Shown: in pieces, positions 1 through 9,900 of the stretch
Layout: each line of letters begins with the position of its first letter
Position numbering within the stretch: the stretch's first letter is position 1
DNA from: CAZKEW01 sp964558915
GTDB lineage: Bacteria; Acidobacteriota; Aminicenantia; Aminicenantales; UBA8522
Length of the DNA stretch: 19,476 nt
Reading direction: 5' to 3'
Assembly: GCA_964558915.1 (NCBI GenBank)
Contig: CAZLFV010000047.1
Span: 1 to 19,476, forward strand
Notes under the pieces: generated by a model
The model's input: the letters and a program-made list of their open reading frames with translations, nothing else
Databases searched by the model: none
Told to the model about the DNA's origin: nothing
Translations under genes and position numbers: made by a program

Positions 1-61
1 CCTCGACAGGGGGAACTGACGGGAACGGTATCACACGCCTAGAGATTTGCTGCTTCTATTG

Positions 62-90
62 TTGACAGAAGGGTGTTTTTGGCTTCTAAT
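62..90 (+). promoter_or_regulatory. Sigma-70-type promoter for apt
   Basis: A perfect -35 hexamer TTGACA (62-67) is followed by exactly 17 bp and then TCTAAT (85-90), which matches the -10 consensus at five of six positions. Transcription would begin near 97, leaving a leader of about 23 nt. The ribosome binding site AAGAGGA (107-113) then sits 6 nt before the apt ATG. This is the best sigma-70-type promoter I see in the window, and it probably drives apt and the GH3 gene together. Confidence 0.75.
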
Positions 91-119
91 GGACGTGCTT
101 TCATTGAAGAGGAAAAAGC

Positions 120-656
120 ATGATCGCTAAAGTCAAAGACCGAATCCTCGAAGTCAAGGACTTCCCCAAGCCCGGTGTAGGCTTCAAGGACATCACACCG
201 GTTGTCCAGGACGCAGCCACATATAAATACGTCGTTGACCGGATTACGGCCTGGGCTAAAAAGAAAAGGCCACAGGTCATCGCCGGAATCGAGTCAAGAG
301 GCTTTCTCTTCGCCGCCCCGGTGGCGAACAAGTTGGGATTGGGGCTCGTGATTATCCGGAAAAAGGGGAAACTACCACGCCAAACCGTGGTCGTCCGGGC
401 GCCGAACGAATATGCCGTCGAGCATTTCGAGATGCACGCCGACTGCATTCAGCCCGGAGAGCGTGTCCTCATCGTCGATGACCTTATCGCCACAGGCTCC
501 TCGTCCATTAGCGCAATAGAGCTGGTCGGCAAACTCGGCGGGAAGGCGGTCGGTTTTGCCGCCCTCGTCGAGCTCACTTTTCTCAACGGCATTGAAAACA
601 TCAAGAAAGCCCATCCTGAGGTGGACATCTTCGCCTTGATCAAGTTTGAAAAATAA
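120..656 (+). CDS. apt: Adenine phosphoribosyltransferase
   Basis: Cytoplasmic purine-salvage enzyme converting adenine and PRPP to AMP and pyrophosphate. The 178-residue length is normal for the family. The PRPP-binding motif VLIVDDLIATGSS lies at residues 116-128, close to the usual VLIVDDLLATGGT. The family segments DFPKPGVGFKDITP (14-27), GIESRGF (56-62) and RKKGKLP (80-86) are all present. One oddity: in the usual ...YxLEYGTDxLEIHxDAI stretch, this protein reads EYAVEHFEMHADCI (97-110), about four residues shorter than E. coli Apt as I recall it. The start is set by AAGAGGA 6 nt upstream. A strong promoter precedes the gene, and the GH3 gene follows after 30 bp, so the two are probably cotranscribed. 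The general identification is secure. Confidence 0.93.
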   Translation: MIAKVKDRILEVKDFPKPGVGFKDITPVVQDAATYKYVVDRITAWAKKKRPQVIAGIESRGFLFAAPVANKLGLGLVIIRKKGKLPRQTVVVRAPNEYAVEHFEMHADCIQPGERVLIVDDLIATGSSSISAIELVGKLGGKAVGFAALVELTFLNGIENIKKAHPEVDIFALIKFEK

Positions 657-686
657 GCGCGGCGGGCCAGGTCGCAGGACAGAAGA

Positions 687-2474
687 ATGAGACACCCGTT
701 CTTCTTATTACTCCTTAACATCATTTTCCTTTTCAGCCTGAGCTGCGCGCCGGCCGCCGTCTATAAGCTGCAACTGACTCCATACAGCCCCCGCGAAGCT
801 AAATGGGTTAAAAAGACGCTGGCCAGAATGACCCTTGAAGAGAAAATCGGCCAGATGATCGGCTGCCGGTATAATGGCCTATTTTTCAACCGGGACAGCG
901 ATTACCTACAAGAACTCGTGGACCTCATCACTCAACAAAAAATCGGTTGCCTGACCATCTTTGCCGGCGAGGTCTATGAAACCGCCCACTTGACCAATTA
1001 TCTCCAGAGCAAAGCCAAGATTCCGCTCCTCATCGCCGCCGACCTTGAATGGGGCCCGGCCATGCGCATCAACGGAACTACGCTCTTCCCTCCGTTCATG
1101 GCCCTGGGAGCGACAAATTCCGGTGACCTGGCCTATCAAATGGGCAAAATCACCGCAGTTGAGGCCAGGGCCATGGGCATCCACATGACCTACGCTCCTT
1201 GCGTCGATGTCAATATCAACCCGGATAATCCTATTATCAGCACGCGCTCACTGGGTGAAAAACCCGAGGACGTCGGCCGCCTGGCGGTGTCCTTTATCAA
1301 GGGGTGCCAGGAGAACGGGCTGATCGCCACGGCCAAGCATTTTCCCGGGCACGGGGATACGGACATCGATTCTCACAGCAAACTTCCCACAATCACGGCG
1401 GACAAAAATCGGCTGCAGAACGTTGAGCTCTATCCTTTCGCTCAAGCCATCCAGGCTGGCGTTCTATCTGTCATGACATCCCATCTCTATGTGCCTGCGT
1501 TAGACCCGACACCGGGCCTTCCGGCGACTCTTTCTCCACTGATCCTGACCGAGCTTTTGAGAAAAGATCTGGGGTTTAAAGGACTTATCGTCACGGACGC
1601 AATGGACATGGGCGGCATAACCAATACTTTCACGCCTCAGGACGCCGCGTTGAAAGCGGTGGAGGCGGGCGCAGATATGGTTCTCCTTCCTCCCGACCCT
1701 TCCGGAGTTATGGAGGCTCTGGTCAACTCTGTTTCATCGGGCGCGATTAAAGAATCAAGAATTGACGTGTCGGTCGAAAGGATCCTGGCGCTCAAAGCCA
1801 GGCTCGGCCTGCAAAAGAACAGGCTCGTGGATATCAGCCAGTTGCCGGTGAAGGTGGCCTCAAAGGAACACCTCGAGAAGGCGAGACTCACTTTCGAGAA
1901 CTCTGTAACCTTGGTCAAGAATGAGGGAAACGTGCTTCCCCTTTCTGCGGGGGTGCCCAAGAAAAAAATCGCTGTTATTTCTTTGAGCAGTGACCCTGGC
2001 GACTACTACGCCGGAAGGCCTTTCATCGAAGAGGTCAGGAAACGTGTGCCCGGGATTATGAGCTTCTATGCCGATGCTTATACAGGCCAGGAATACCTCT
2101 TGGAAGCAAAGGCCAAAGCCGCCGATCCTGGCATAATTATTCTAGCCCTCTTTTCAAGCTTACGGACTGCTAAAGGAAGCGTTGACCTTTTGCCGGCACA
2201 CATTGAGCTCGTCAAACAGGTCGCTTCGGGACGAGCACAAGTCATCGTTCTCTCGTTTGGAAGCCCTTATTTTTTGAAACATTTCCCCAAGGTTGAGGGC
2301 TATATTTGCCTATACAGGGGCACGGTCCAGGCACAAGAAGTCGCAGCCAGAGCCATTTTCGGCGAGATTAATGTTGAAGGCCGGCTCCCTGTTTCCATCC
2401 CGGGTCTCTATCCGAGCGGGCATGGGTTGATTTTATCCAAGCAGCCGGAAGAGGAAGCAACAAAGCCCCGCTAG
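687..2474 (+). CDS. GH3 beta-N-acetylhexosaminidase (NagZ-like, two-domain, exported)
   Basis: Family 3 glycoside hydrolase that probably removes N-acetylglucosamine from muropeptides or other GlcNAc glycans. The N-terminal TIM-barrel carries KHFPGHGDTDIDSH (residues 217-230). In characterised NagZ enzymes the Asp-His pair of the D-S-H triplet (here D228 and H230) assists catalysis. The nucleophile is expected at D304 in IVTDAMDM. At 595 residues it is longer than single-domain NagZ (about 340) and resembles the two-domain Bacillus-type enzymes with a C-terminal alpha/beta domain. The N-terminus is a hydrophobic signal ending SLSC-APAA; the cysteine (residue 20) suggests a lipoprotein although position -3 is not the usual Leu, and signal peptidase I cleavage nearby is possible. 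AGGA lies 7 nt before the ATG. Probably cotranscribed with apt. The exact glycan substrate is inferred. Confidence 0.88.
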   Translation: MRHPFFLLLLNIIFLFSLSCAPAAVYKLQLTPYSPREAKWVKKTLARMTLEEKIGQMIGCRYNGLFFNRDSDYLQELVDLITQQKIGCLTIFAGEVYETAHLTNYLQSKAKIPLLIAADLEWGPAMRINGTTLFPPFMALGATNSGDLAYQMGKITAVEARAMGIHMTYAPCVDVNINPDNPIISTRSLGEKPEDVGRLAVSFIKGCQENGLIATAKHFPGHGDTDIDSHSKLPTITADKNRLQNVELYPFAQAIQAGVLSVMTSHLYVPALDPTPGLPATLSPLILTELLRKDLGFKGLIVTDAMDMGGITNTFTPQDAALKAVEAGADMVLLPPDPSGVMEALVNSVSSGAIKESRIDVSVERILALKARLGLQKNRLVDISQLPVKVASKEHLEKARLTFENSVTLVKNEGNVLPLSAGVPKKKIAVISLSSDPGDYYAGRPFIEEVRKRVPGIMSFYADAYTGQEYLLEAKAKAADPGIIILALFSSLRTAKGSVDLLPAHIELVKQVASGRAQVIVLSFGSPYFLKHFPKVEGYICLYRGTVQAQEVAARAIFGEINVEGRLPVSIPGLYPSGHGLILSKQPEEEATKPR

Positions 2475-2528
2475 TTCAATCAAAATTCCCACGAGACCGC
2501 AGCCTGAACCCTTTTAAAAGAGCGGTTT

Positions 2529-2551
2529 TCCACATTCTGAGGAAATGTGGA
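2529..2551. promoter_or_regulatory. Perfect 8-bp hairpin upstream of the efflux operon
   Basis: TCCACATT (2529-2536) and AATGTGGA (2544-2551) form a perfect inverted repeat around a 7-nt loop. It lies in the 110-bp gap between the GH3 gene and the membrane fusion protein, 34 bp before the efflux start codon. No T-run follows on either strand, so it does not look like an intrinsic terminator. A repressor operator or a weak RNA hairpin are both possible, and no regulator gene is nearby. Confidence 0.4.
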
Positions 2552-2584
2552 CTCTCCCAACGTCCTTTATAAGCAGAGAAAAAA

Positions 2585-3826
2585 ATGATGAATTCACGCC
2601 GAAAAATTCTGGCTATGATCGCAGTGGTCACCGCGGCGACTCTGGCCTCGTTTCTTATTATTTTCGAAAAGAGGACAGCGCCGCCAAACTCTGCTGCCCT
2701 CAAGGAACCTGCCGGGGACGCCTCCGGTAGCGAAGACACGGCTGTGCCCGTCAAAATTGTCGCGGCCCGGCGCGGGAACCTAGTGATCAAATTAAGATCG
2801 CCGGCCGAAGCCGCAGCAGACAAGAAAATAATCCTCAAGGCTGAGGTCTCCGGAAGAATCAAAAGCCTGAAGGTTAAAGAGGGAAAGCGCGTCCAGGAAG
2901 GAGACCTCCTTGTGGAGCTTGACGATGAGGAATACGCCCTGAGGTTCGAACGCGCGGAAGCGATACGCTTGCGCTATCTTTCAGAGATGTTCCTGGAAAT
3001 GCAGTTTGCCGGTTCTCCGGTCGAGCTTGATCCCAAGGCGCTCGGAAGAGCCCAGGAATCTGAACAAGAACTCCAACGGGCCAGTTCTCTTTTCGAAAGG
3101 CGGCTGCTCTCCAAGGAAGCACTTGAAACGGCGAAAAAAAAGCATGAGCTTGTCCTTATAGAAACAGGCCTGAAGAAAGAGGCCGTCCAGGCTTCGGCCA
3201 AGGGACTTACACAGGCGGAAATCGACGTCAAGATGGCACTGCTCGACCTGAGCAAAACAAGGATCAGGGCCCCGTTTTCCGGCGTCATCACAGGAATTCG
3301 GGTTTCGCCGCAAGAGACAGTCTCGGCCGGCCGTGACCTCTTTACGCTTGTTAATATTAGTCCAGTCAGAGTCTTGGCCAGAGTGCTCGAAAGCGAGGCG
3401 GGAAAGATTCGCACAGGACAAGAAGCGGAACTCAGGTTCATCGCCTATCCGGGAAGGATATTCCGGGGAAAAGTGGACGCCGTCAGCCCGGTTATCGACC
3501 CGCAAGACAAAACGTCAGAGGTTCAAATCATCGTCGAAAACAGGGAAGAGGAGATCAAGCCTGGCATGCACGCTGAAGCCGAAATCGCTGCCGAAATCTA
3601 TCAGGACAGACTCATCGTCCCGCAGGAGGCGCTTCTCGTCCGGGGCGGAAAGAAGCTTGTTTTTGTGGCCGTGGGGGGCCTGGCAAAGTGGCGTTATATC
3701 GAAGTGGGACTGGAGAATGAAAAGTATGCTGAAGTCCTCGCCGGTATCAAAGAAGGCGAGATGGTCATCTCTGAGGGCCATTTCAGTCTTGTGCACGATG
3801 CCAAAATCCAGGTCATAGAACAGTAA
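2585..3826 (+). CDS. RND efflux periplasmic adaptor (membrane fusion protein, HlyD/AcrA family)
   Basis: Adaptor subunit that links an inner-membrane RND pump to an outer-membrane channel. The 413-residue protein starts with a short basic stretch and one hydrophobic segment (about residues 8-26), an uncleaved anchor or signal. A Ser/Ala/Pro linker follows, then the first lipoyl half (EVSGRIKSLKVKEGKRVQEGDLL), a Glu/Lys/Leu-rich alpha-hairpin (about 120-215), the second lipoyl half (RIRAPFSGVITGIRVSPQETV), a beta-barrel and a membrane-proximal domain. The ATG pair at 2585/2588 makes the exact start uncertain, and the ribosome binding site (AGAGA) is weak. It lies 24 bp upstream of the first permease in a clear operon. 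No outer-membrane channel gene accompanies it, so it probably uses one encoded elsewhere. Confidence 0.92.
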   Translation: MMNSRRKILAMIAVVTAATLASFLIIFEKRTAPPNSAALKEPAGDASGSEDTAVPVKIVAARRGNLVIKLRSPAEAAADKKIILKAEVSGRIKSLKVKEGKRVQEGDLLVELDDEEYALRFERAEAIRLRYLSEMFLEMQFAGSPVELDPKALGRAQESEQELQRASSLFERRLLSKEALETAKKKHELVLIETGLKKEAVQASAKGLTQAEIDVKMALLDLSKTRIRAPFSGVITGIRVSPQETVSAGRDLFTLVNISPVRVLARVLESEAGKIRTGQEAELRFIAYPGRIFRGKVDAVSPVIDPQDKTSEVQIIVENREEEIKPGMHAEAEIAAEIYQDRLIVPQEALLVRGGKKLVFVAVGGLAKWRYIEVGLENEKYAEVLAGIKEGEMVISEGHFSLVHDAKIQVIEQ

Positions 3827-3850
3827 CTTTCCAGAAGCGGGGATAGCGCG

Positions 3851-6800
3851 ATGAAATTGGCCAGAATCGCTGTCGACAGACCTGTCACCACCTTTATGCT
3901 CTACATCGCCGTGGCGCTGTTTGGGTTCATCTCCCTGAGCCGATTGAGCGTGGACCTTCTTCCCGATATCAACTTCCCGCGCTTTTCCATAGTCACGGAA
4001 TATCCCGGCGTCGCTCCCGAAGGAATAGAGACGCTGATCACAGCTCCCCTCGAGCGAGCCGTCAGCCGTGTTCCCGGCATCCGGCGGGTTGAATCCATTT
4101 CCAGAGAAGGAGTCTCTCATCTCATCCTGGAGTTCAACTGGGGCACGAACATGGATTTCGCCACGCTCCATGCGCGGGAGAAGCTCGACGAGGTTCGTTA
4201 CTTGCTTCCGGAGGAGGCTGAGAACCCGGCCATCTTTGCCCTGGACCCAAGAAGCAGGCCGGTCATGCTTATCGCCATTTCTGGCCCGGATTCCTTGGTT
4301 GAACTCAAGAGATTTTCGGAAGAGCTGGTTAAGCCCAGGCTGGAGCAGGTCGAAGGCATCGGCACGGCAGAGGTCATCGGCGGAGAGGAGAGAGAGATTC
4401 TCGTTGAGGTAAAACCCGAACTTCTGTCCCTCTACGGATTGACCATCAATGGTGTGGCCCGGCAGATCGAGGCCTCCAACCGGAACCTTCAAGGGGGAAA
4501 TATTCGCAAAGGAAGGTTCAAGCATGCGCTCCGCATTATCGGAGAGTTCGAAAGCCCGGACGAGATCGGCGAAATCGGGTTGAAAACGACAGTCGCAAAA
4601 GGAGTCCTCAGGCTCCGTGATGTCGCCCGTATCAAGGACACGATCAGGGACCGGCAGGGTGCGTTCCGGCTCAACGGCAAGGAATGTATCGCTGTCCTCG
4701 TCCACAAGGAATCAGGAGCCAACACGGTTGGAGTCATCAAGAAAACCGACCGCCTACTTGGAGAGCTCCGAGAAGAATACCCTGCGATCGGCGTTTCCGT
4801 TGTCACCGAGCAGGCAAGATACATCCGGAAGGCCATTACCTCGGTCAATGAGGAAGTCGTCTCCGGAGGCTTTTTGGCATTTATTATCCTGCTCATTTTT
4901 CTCCAGGAGCTTCGCGCCTCCCTCACTATCTTCATGGTGATTGCCATATCCGTTATAGCCACCTTCAATCTTCTTTTTTTGGGAGACGTTACCCTCAATA
5001 TTATGTCCCTAGGCGGACTGGCTCTTGGCGTCGGCATGCTGGACGACTGCGCCATCGTCATTTCGGAAAATATCCTCCGGCACAGGAAATCGGGCAAAAG
5101 CTCGCCAGAAGCCGCCTCTGTAGGGACAAAAGAAGTTGCGCTGGCCGCAAGCGCCACCGTCTTCACAACCATAGTTGTTTTTCTTCCGGTTATCTATGTC
5201 CATGGCGTAGCTGGCCGGCTTTTCCGGGACCAGGCCCTCACCGTGACTTTTTCTCTTTTGGCCTCGCTTTTTGTATCGTTGACCCTCGTCCCGATGCTGT
5301 CCTCGCGCCACCGTGAAGGGAAGGCATTGATTCATCAGCCATTTTTCTGTTTTGTTTTCAAGAAATTCAACATGTTTTATGCAAATTTCAACCGCCGCTA
5401 TCACATCTTCCTCATGTGGAGCCTAGACCATAAGGCCAAAATCCTCTGGGTTTCGAGCGGATTTTTCCTGCTGACCTTTTTGCTGGCCGGGGTTTTGCCG
5501 AGGGAGCTTATGCCCAACCTCAGGGTGTCTTCATTTGAGGCCAACCTCAAAACTCCTGTCGAGTTTTCCTTTGCCCAAACGGCTGACCTGGTCGTCTCGC
5601 TCGAAAGATGGCTGGCCAAGAACTCCTCCGTGAAAGCTTGTTTCTCTGAGGTCGGAGTCGTCAGCGCGAAAAAAGACCTGGCTTTGGACATTGCTCTGAA
5701 TTCAGCCAGGATAACGGTTGTGGTCAGGTCACCCTCGGAGCTTGAGCCAACAGTGAGGCAGTTGAGGCAAACGCTGACGTGCATTCCCGGGCTTAGGTTT
5801 TCCATCATAGAGGAACATACGGCTATCGGCCAGTTCCTGGCGTTTGAGACGGCCGAACTCGGGTTGAAGATCAAAGGCGACAACCTGGAGACGCTTGAGA
5901 GGCTTGCGGCAACGCTCAGCGAGAAGCTCAAGACAATCCGGGGTATTACAGATATCACCTCAAGCCTCGAGGAGGGGAAACCGGAGTACCTGATCAAGGT
6001 CCGCAAGGATAGGCTCGGAAAATTCGAGCTTTCGCCGGAAATCATCGGGACGGCCATCATTGAGGCGGCTCAGGGTCGCACGGCCACGCAGCTCAGGGAA
6101 CTCGACAGGAAATATGACGTTATCGTGCGGCTGGAGGCGCAAAGCAGGGGAACTATCGAGTCGCTGCTCGACCAGAAGATAACCTATCGAGAGGGAGTCA
6201 TTCCATTGAGAGAGCTTGTTGATTATGAAGTCGGGCTTGGGCCAAAGGAAATCCGGCGGGAAAACGGGCAGCGAGAAGTCCTGGTCAGCGCCAGCCTGGG
6301 CGGCGTCAAGATCAGCCGGATCGTGCCTTTAGTCAGGGAAAAAATCCAGGAGCTCGGTCTTCCCCCGAATTATCGAGTTGAGTTCGGTGGAGAACTCGAA
6401 GAGATGGTGAGATCGTTCCGCAGCCTGATACGGGCGTTTGTCCTTTCCGCAGTCTTAGTCTACATGGTCATGGCGGCCCAGTTCGAGTCACTGCTTCATC
6501 CTTTTCTTATCATATTTACAATCCCGATGGGGCTCTCGGGCGCATTCTTGTTCCTGTTTTTGACAGGCCAGACGCTCAACGTGTTCTCCATAATCGGGAT
6601 CATCGTTCTTATCGGAATCGTCACCGACAACGCCATCGTAAAAGTCGACTATACAAACCAACTCAGGCGAGCTGGACTGCCCCTCCGCGAGGCCGTACTC
6701 GAGGGAAGCCTTGTCCGGCTCAGGCCGATCCTGATGACCTCGATGACCACAATCTTCGGGTTGGTCCCGCTGGCTTTGGGTCTGGGCGAGGGCGGAGAGC

Positions 6801-6922
6801 TCGAACGGCCTCTGGGAATCGCGGTCATTGGAGGTCTCATTTTTTCCACCTTTTTGACGCTTGTGCTGATCCCTGTTTTTTATGAGTTCGTAGAAAGCCG
6901 GCGGGAAACGCAAAGACGATGA
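3851..6922 (+). CDS. RND efflux permease, first subunit (AcrB/MdtB-like, HAE family)
   Basis: Inner-membrane proton-driven exporter of 1023 residues, the normal size for the AcrB family. It has the duplicated architecture: TM1 near residues 10-30, a large periplasmic porter loop, TM2-6, TM7 near 530-550, a second porter loop and TM8-12. TM4 carries the paired aspartates D398-D399 (GMLDDCAIV), equivalent to AcrB D407/D408. In the TM10 motif GIVTDNAIVKVDY, the position of AcrB K940 is D926, so the classical Lys is absent. RLRPILMT after TM10 is typical. The stop overlaps the next permease's start (ATGA, 6919-6922), implying translational coupling. The substrate cannot be read from sequence: drugs, lipids and solvents are all possible. 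Confidence 0.94.
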   Translation: MKLARIAVDRPVTTFMLYIAVALFGFISLSRLSVDLLPDINFPRFSIVTEYPGVAPEGIETLITAPLERAVSRVPGIRRVESISREGVSHLILEFNWGTNMDFATLHAREKLDEVRYLLPEEAENPAIFALDPRSRPVMLIAISGPDSLVELKRFSEELVKPRLEQVEGIGTAEVIGGEEREILVEVKPELLSLYGLTINGVARQIEASNRNLQGGNIRKGRFKHALRIIGEFESPDEIGEIGLKTTVAKGVLRLRDVARIKDTIRDRQGAFRLNGKECIAVLVHKESGANTVGVIKKTDRLLGELREEYPAIGVSVVTEQARYIRKAITSVNEEVVSGGFLAFIILLIFLQELRASLTIFMVIAISVIATFNLLFLGDVTLNIMSLGGLALGVGMLDDCAIVISENILRHRKSGKSSPEAASVGTKEVALAASATVFTTIVVFLPVIYVHGVAGRLFRDQALTVTFSLLASLFVSLTLVPMLSSRHREGKALIHQPFFCFVFKKFNMFYANFNRRYHIFLMWSLDHKAKILWVSSGFFLLTFLLAGVLPRELMPNLRVSSFEANLKTPVEFSFAQTADLVVSLERWLAKNSSVKACFSEVGVVSAKKDLALDIALNSARITVVVRSPSELEPTVRQLRQTLTCIPGLRFSIIEEHTAIGQFLAFETAELGLKIKGDNLETLERLAATLSEKLKTIRGITDITSSLEEGKPEYLIKVRKDRLGKFELSPEIIGTAIIEAAQGRTATQLRELDRKYDVIVRLEAQSRGTIESLLDQKITYREGVIPLRELVDYEVGLGPKEIRRENGQREVLVSASLGGVKISRIVPLVREKIQELGLPPNYRVEFGGELEEMVRSFRSLIRAFVLSAVLVYMVMAAQFESLLHPFLIIFTIPMGLSGAFLFLFLTGQTLNVFSIIGIIVLIGIVTDNAIVKVDYTNQLRRAGLPLREAVLEGSLVRLRPILMTSMTTIFGLVPLALGLGEGGELERPLGIAVIGGLIFSTFLTLVLIPVFYEFVESRRETQRR

Positions 6923-9900
6923 AAATTTTTGTCGAACGTCCTATTGCGACGGTGATGGTATTTCTTGTGGCGGCCTCGTTGGGAGCCTATTCGTTCCTCA
7001 ACCTGCCCCTCGAACTCGCTCCCAACGAAAACTTTCCCCAGGTCACGATCCGCACGGCCTGGAATGATGTTTCCGCCGAGGTCGTCCAAACCCAAATCAC
7101 TTCGCCTTTGGAAGCAATGGCCTCGCTGGTCAAGGGGGTCAGGAAAATCAGCTCGTCCTCGTCTTTTGGCCTGTCCTCGGTTGTCCTCGAATTCGACCCC
7201 AAGACAAACGCGGATTTTGCCAATCTGGAAATCCGGGAACGGATCACTCGCCTCCGGCAGGCACTTCCCCATGGCGCCGGAATTCCCCAGATCATTCCTT
7301 ATGTACCGGAGGACTTCAGGACAGCCGACTTCCTTCATTATGCCATCTCCGGCGAATACTCTCTCAATGAGCTACGGACAATGCTCAAGGATAAATTGTA
7401 CAGCTGCCTTATCGCGGTCAAGGGCGTGGCCGGCGTCGAGGTCTGGGGCGGCTCTGATCCTGAAATCGGCGTCACCCTCGATATAAAAAAGACCCAAAGC
7501 CTGGACATCACTCCCGAACAAGCCATCGAAGCTATCAACCGGTGGAATCAAACCTATCCCGCAGGAAAAGTCCAAAAAGGAAAACAGGAGTATTTAGTCA
7601 AAATTATGAGCTCACTCAAAGACATGAAGGAACTGCAGGAAATGATTGTCGCTTTTCGAGGCGGAGTGGCAGTTCAACTTAAAAACATTGCCGGGGTTGA
7701 GTACGTCTATAGTGACACGCAAGACTTGAATCGAATCAACGGACAGCCCACGCTCCGGCTGATCATCTATAAAGAAAAGGGCGCAAACACCCTCGCCGTC
7801 GCCAAAAGCGTTAAGGCGCGACTGCGAGAAATCGTGCCAGGATTGCCCCCCGACCTTATCTTTAGACCCGTCAACGACGAAAGCGCGGAGATCAAAAGAA
7901 GCCTCAAAGAGCTCGGCCTTCTTGGAATCGCCATCCTGATCATTATCTTCTCTCTTGTCTTTTTCATGCTGAGGAGCATCTCTCCTTCGCTGCTCATCCT
8001 CAGTTCGATCGCGTTTTCAATTTTGATTACGGTGCATGCGATCTCGCTTTTCAAGATCCCGGTCAATATGCTGACTCTGGGAGCATTAACTTTGGGGTTC
8101 GGACTCTTCGTCGACAATTCGGTCGTCGTCTTTGAGAACATCCTGCGGCTGTGGGAAAACGGGTTTTCTCCGATCCGGGCGGCTTCGCAGGGCCCCCAGG
8201 AAGTCTTTCTGGCGGTTTTAGCTTCGACTCTGACCACGGTCTCTGTTTTCTTCTGTTTTCCATTTTTCCAGGGGCGGCTCAAAATATACTATCTTCCTTT
8301 GGGAGTTGTCATGACCTCCGCCTTATGCGTCTCGCTCCTGGTTTCTTTTACCCTTATGCCTGCTCTCGGCCCAAGGTTGCTCAAAACCAGAAAGAAAAAG
8401 CGCCGCCGGGCCGGAAGATGTTTTTATTCAAAATTTCTGGCCCTGGTTCTGGGTCACCCTCTGGAGGTCCTGGCTGCTTCGAGCTTGCTTTTTTGCGGGA
8501 GCTATAAATGGTTCAAAAAAGAGGTTGCCGTCGGCGAATTTTTCCGCTGGCATTCTCGCGATAGGCTCATCATCAGCTTTAGAATGCCCTCGGGAACAGG
8601 CCTCGATAGAACCGACGAAATCGTGCGCAGGTTTGAGGCTCAGGTCCTGGAGGCCGACTGCGAAAAAGAAATGAACACCCGAGTCAGCACGGATTCCGCG
8701 TCCATTGAAATCGCATTTCCGCCAGAGGTGGAATATTCCTTCCACCCTTACGTCTTGAAAGAGCAGCTCATAACATTCGCCAGTCAGTTCGCCGGACTGA
8801 GTGTGGCGATCCATGGGTTCGGTCCCCGGGGATATTTCTCTGGATACGGCATCGGGGCGAGGTTGGATTCCTCAATTGCGTTTTCGGGCTATGACTTGAA
8901 AGGTCTCAAGGAAATCGTCGCGGAGGTCGAACAACTGCTCAAAATGAATCCTCGAATAAAAGAAACGCGCCTCGTTTCAAGCGAAGACGCCAGCACGACT
9001 GAGGATTTTTTTGAGTATGTTCTGAAGATTGACTGGAACTCCCCCCGAATTAGCTATATCGAGTCGGAGCATCTTTATCATCATCTCAATGCGGTTCTCC
9101 AAGGGAAGTTCTTCGCTCCGGTCATGTGGCGGGCTCAAGGAAAAGACATGGCTGTCTCATTCAAGTTCTCTGAAACGCAAAGCCTCGACATCGAAGCTCT
9201 CCAGAATAGCTTGATCAGAACACGCAGCGGTGAATATTTCAAGTTGGGAGAGATCACCACTCTTGAAAAAAGACCGATTGCCGGCTCCATCGCCAGGGAA
9301 AACCAGCAGTTCCGTCTCAAGCTGATGTGGGGGTTTAAAGGACCCGCAAAGTCGGCTAAAAATTATGAAAAAGCTGTCTTTTCGAATCTCAAGCTTCCCC
9401 CCGGGTTTTCCGCCAGCCTTGATGACACGCAGTTGCTGACTGAAAGAGAAAAATCTCAGATGAAATTCGCACTTCTTGTGTCCCTCGCCTTGATCTTCAT
9501 GATCCTGGCCTCGCTCTATGAATCATATCTCGAAGCTCTCGTCGTTATTCTGGCTGTGCCGCTGGCCCTGATCGGAGTTTTTGTCGCTTTTATCATCGTC
9601 GGCTATTCTTTCGATTCCTCGGCGTATATCGGCGTTATTCTTCTCACCGGCATTGTTGTCAACAATGCCATTCTCCTGGTAAACCATATGAATTTGAAAG
9701 TGAAGCAGGGCCTGCCTCTCCTTGACGCCGTCATTGCAGGAGCCAAGGATAGAGTCAGGCCGATTGTGCTGACGACCAGCACGACCGTCCTGGGGACGTT
9801 GCCCCTGATCGTCGTTCAAAGAGAAGCCGGGGCCAGTAAGATGTGGGGTTCGCTGGCCCTCTCGATTGTGGGCGGGATGACAAGCTCTGCTCTGCTCGTC

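Noticed and set aside
1..42. Possible C-terminal tail of an upstream gene ending TAG at 40-42
   Set aside because: Fourteen codons with no recognisable motif; another frame is also open across the region, so no call can be supported.
3515..4705. Long - strand open frame (396 codons) opposite the adaptor and first RND permease
   Set aside because: Shadow of two well-supported genes; its protein sequence has no recognisable domain.
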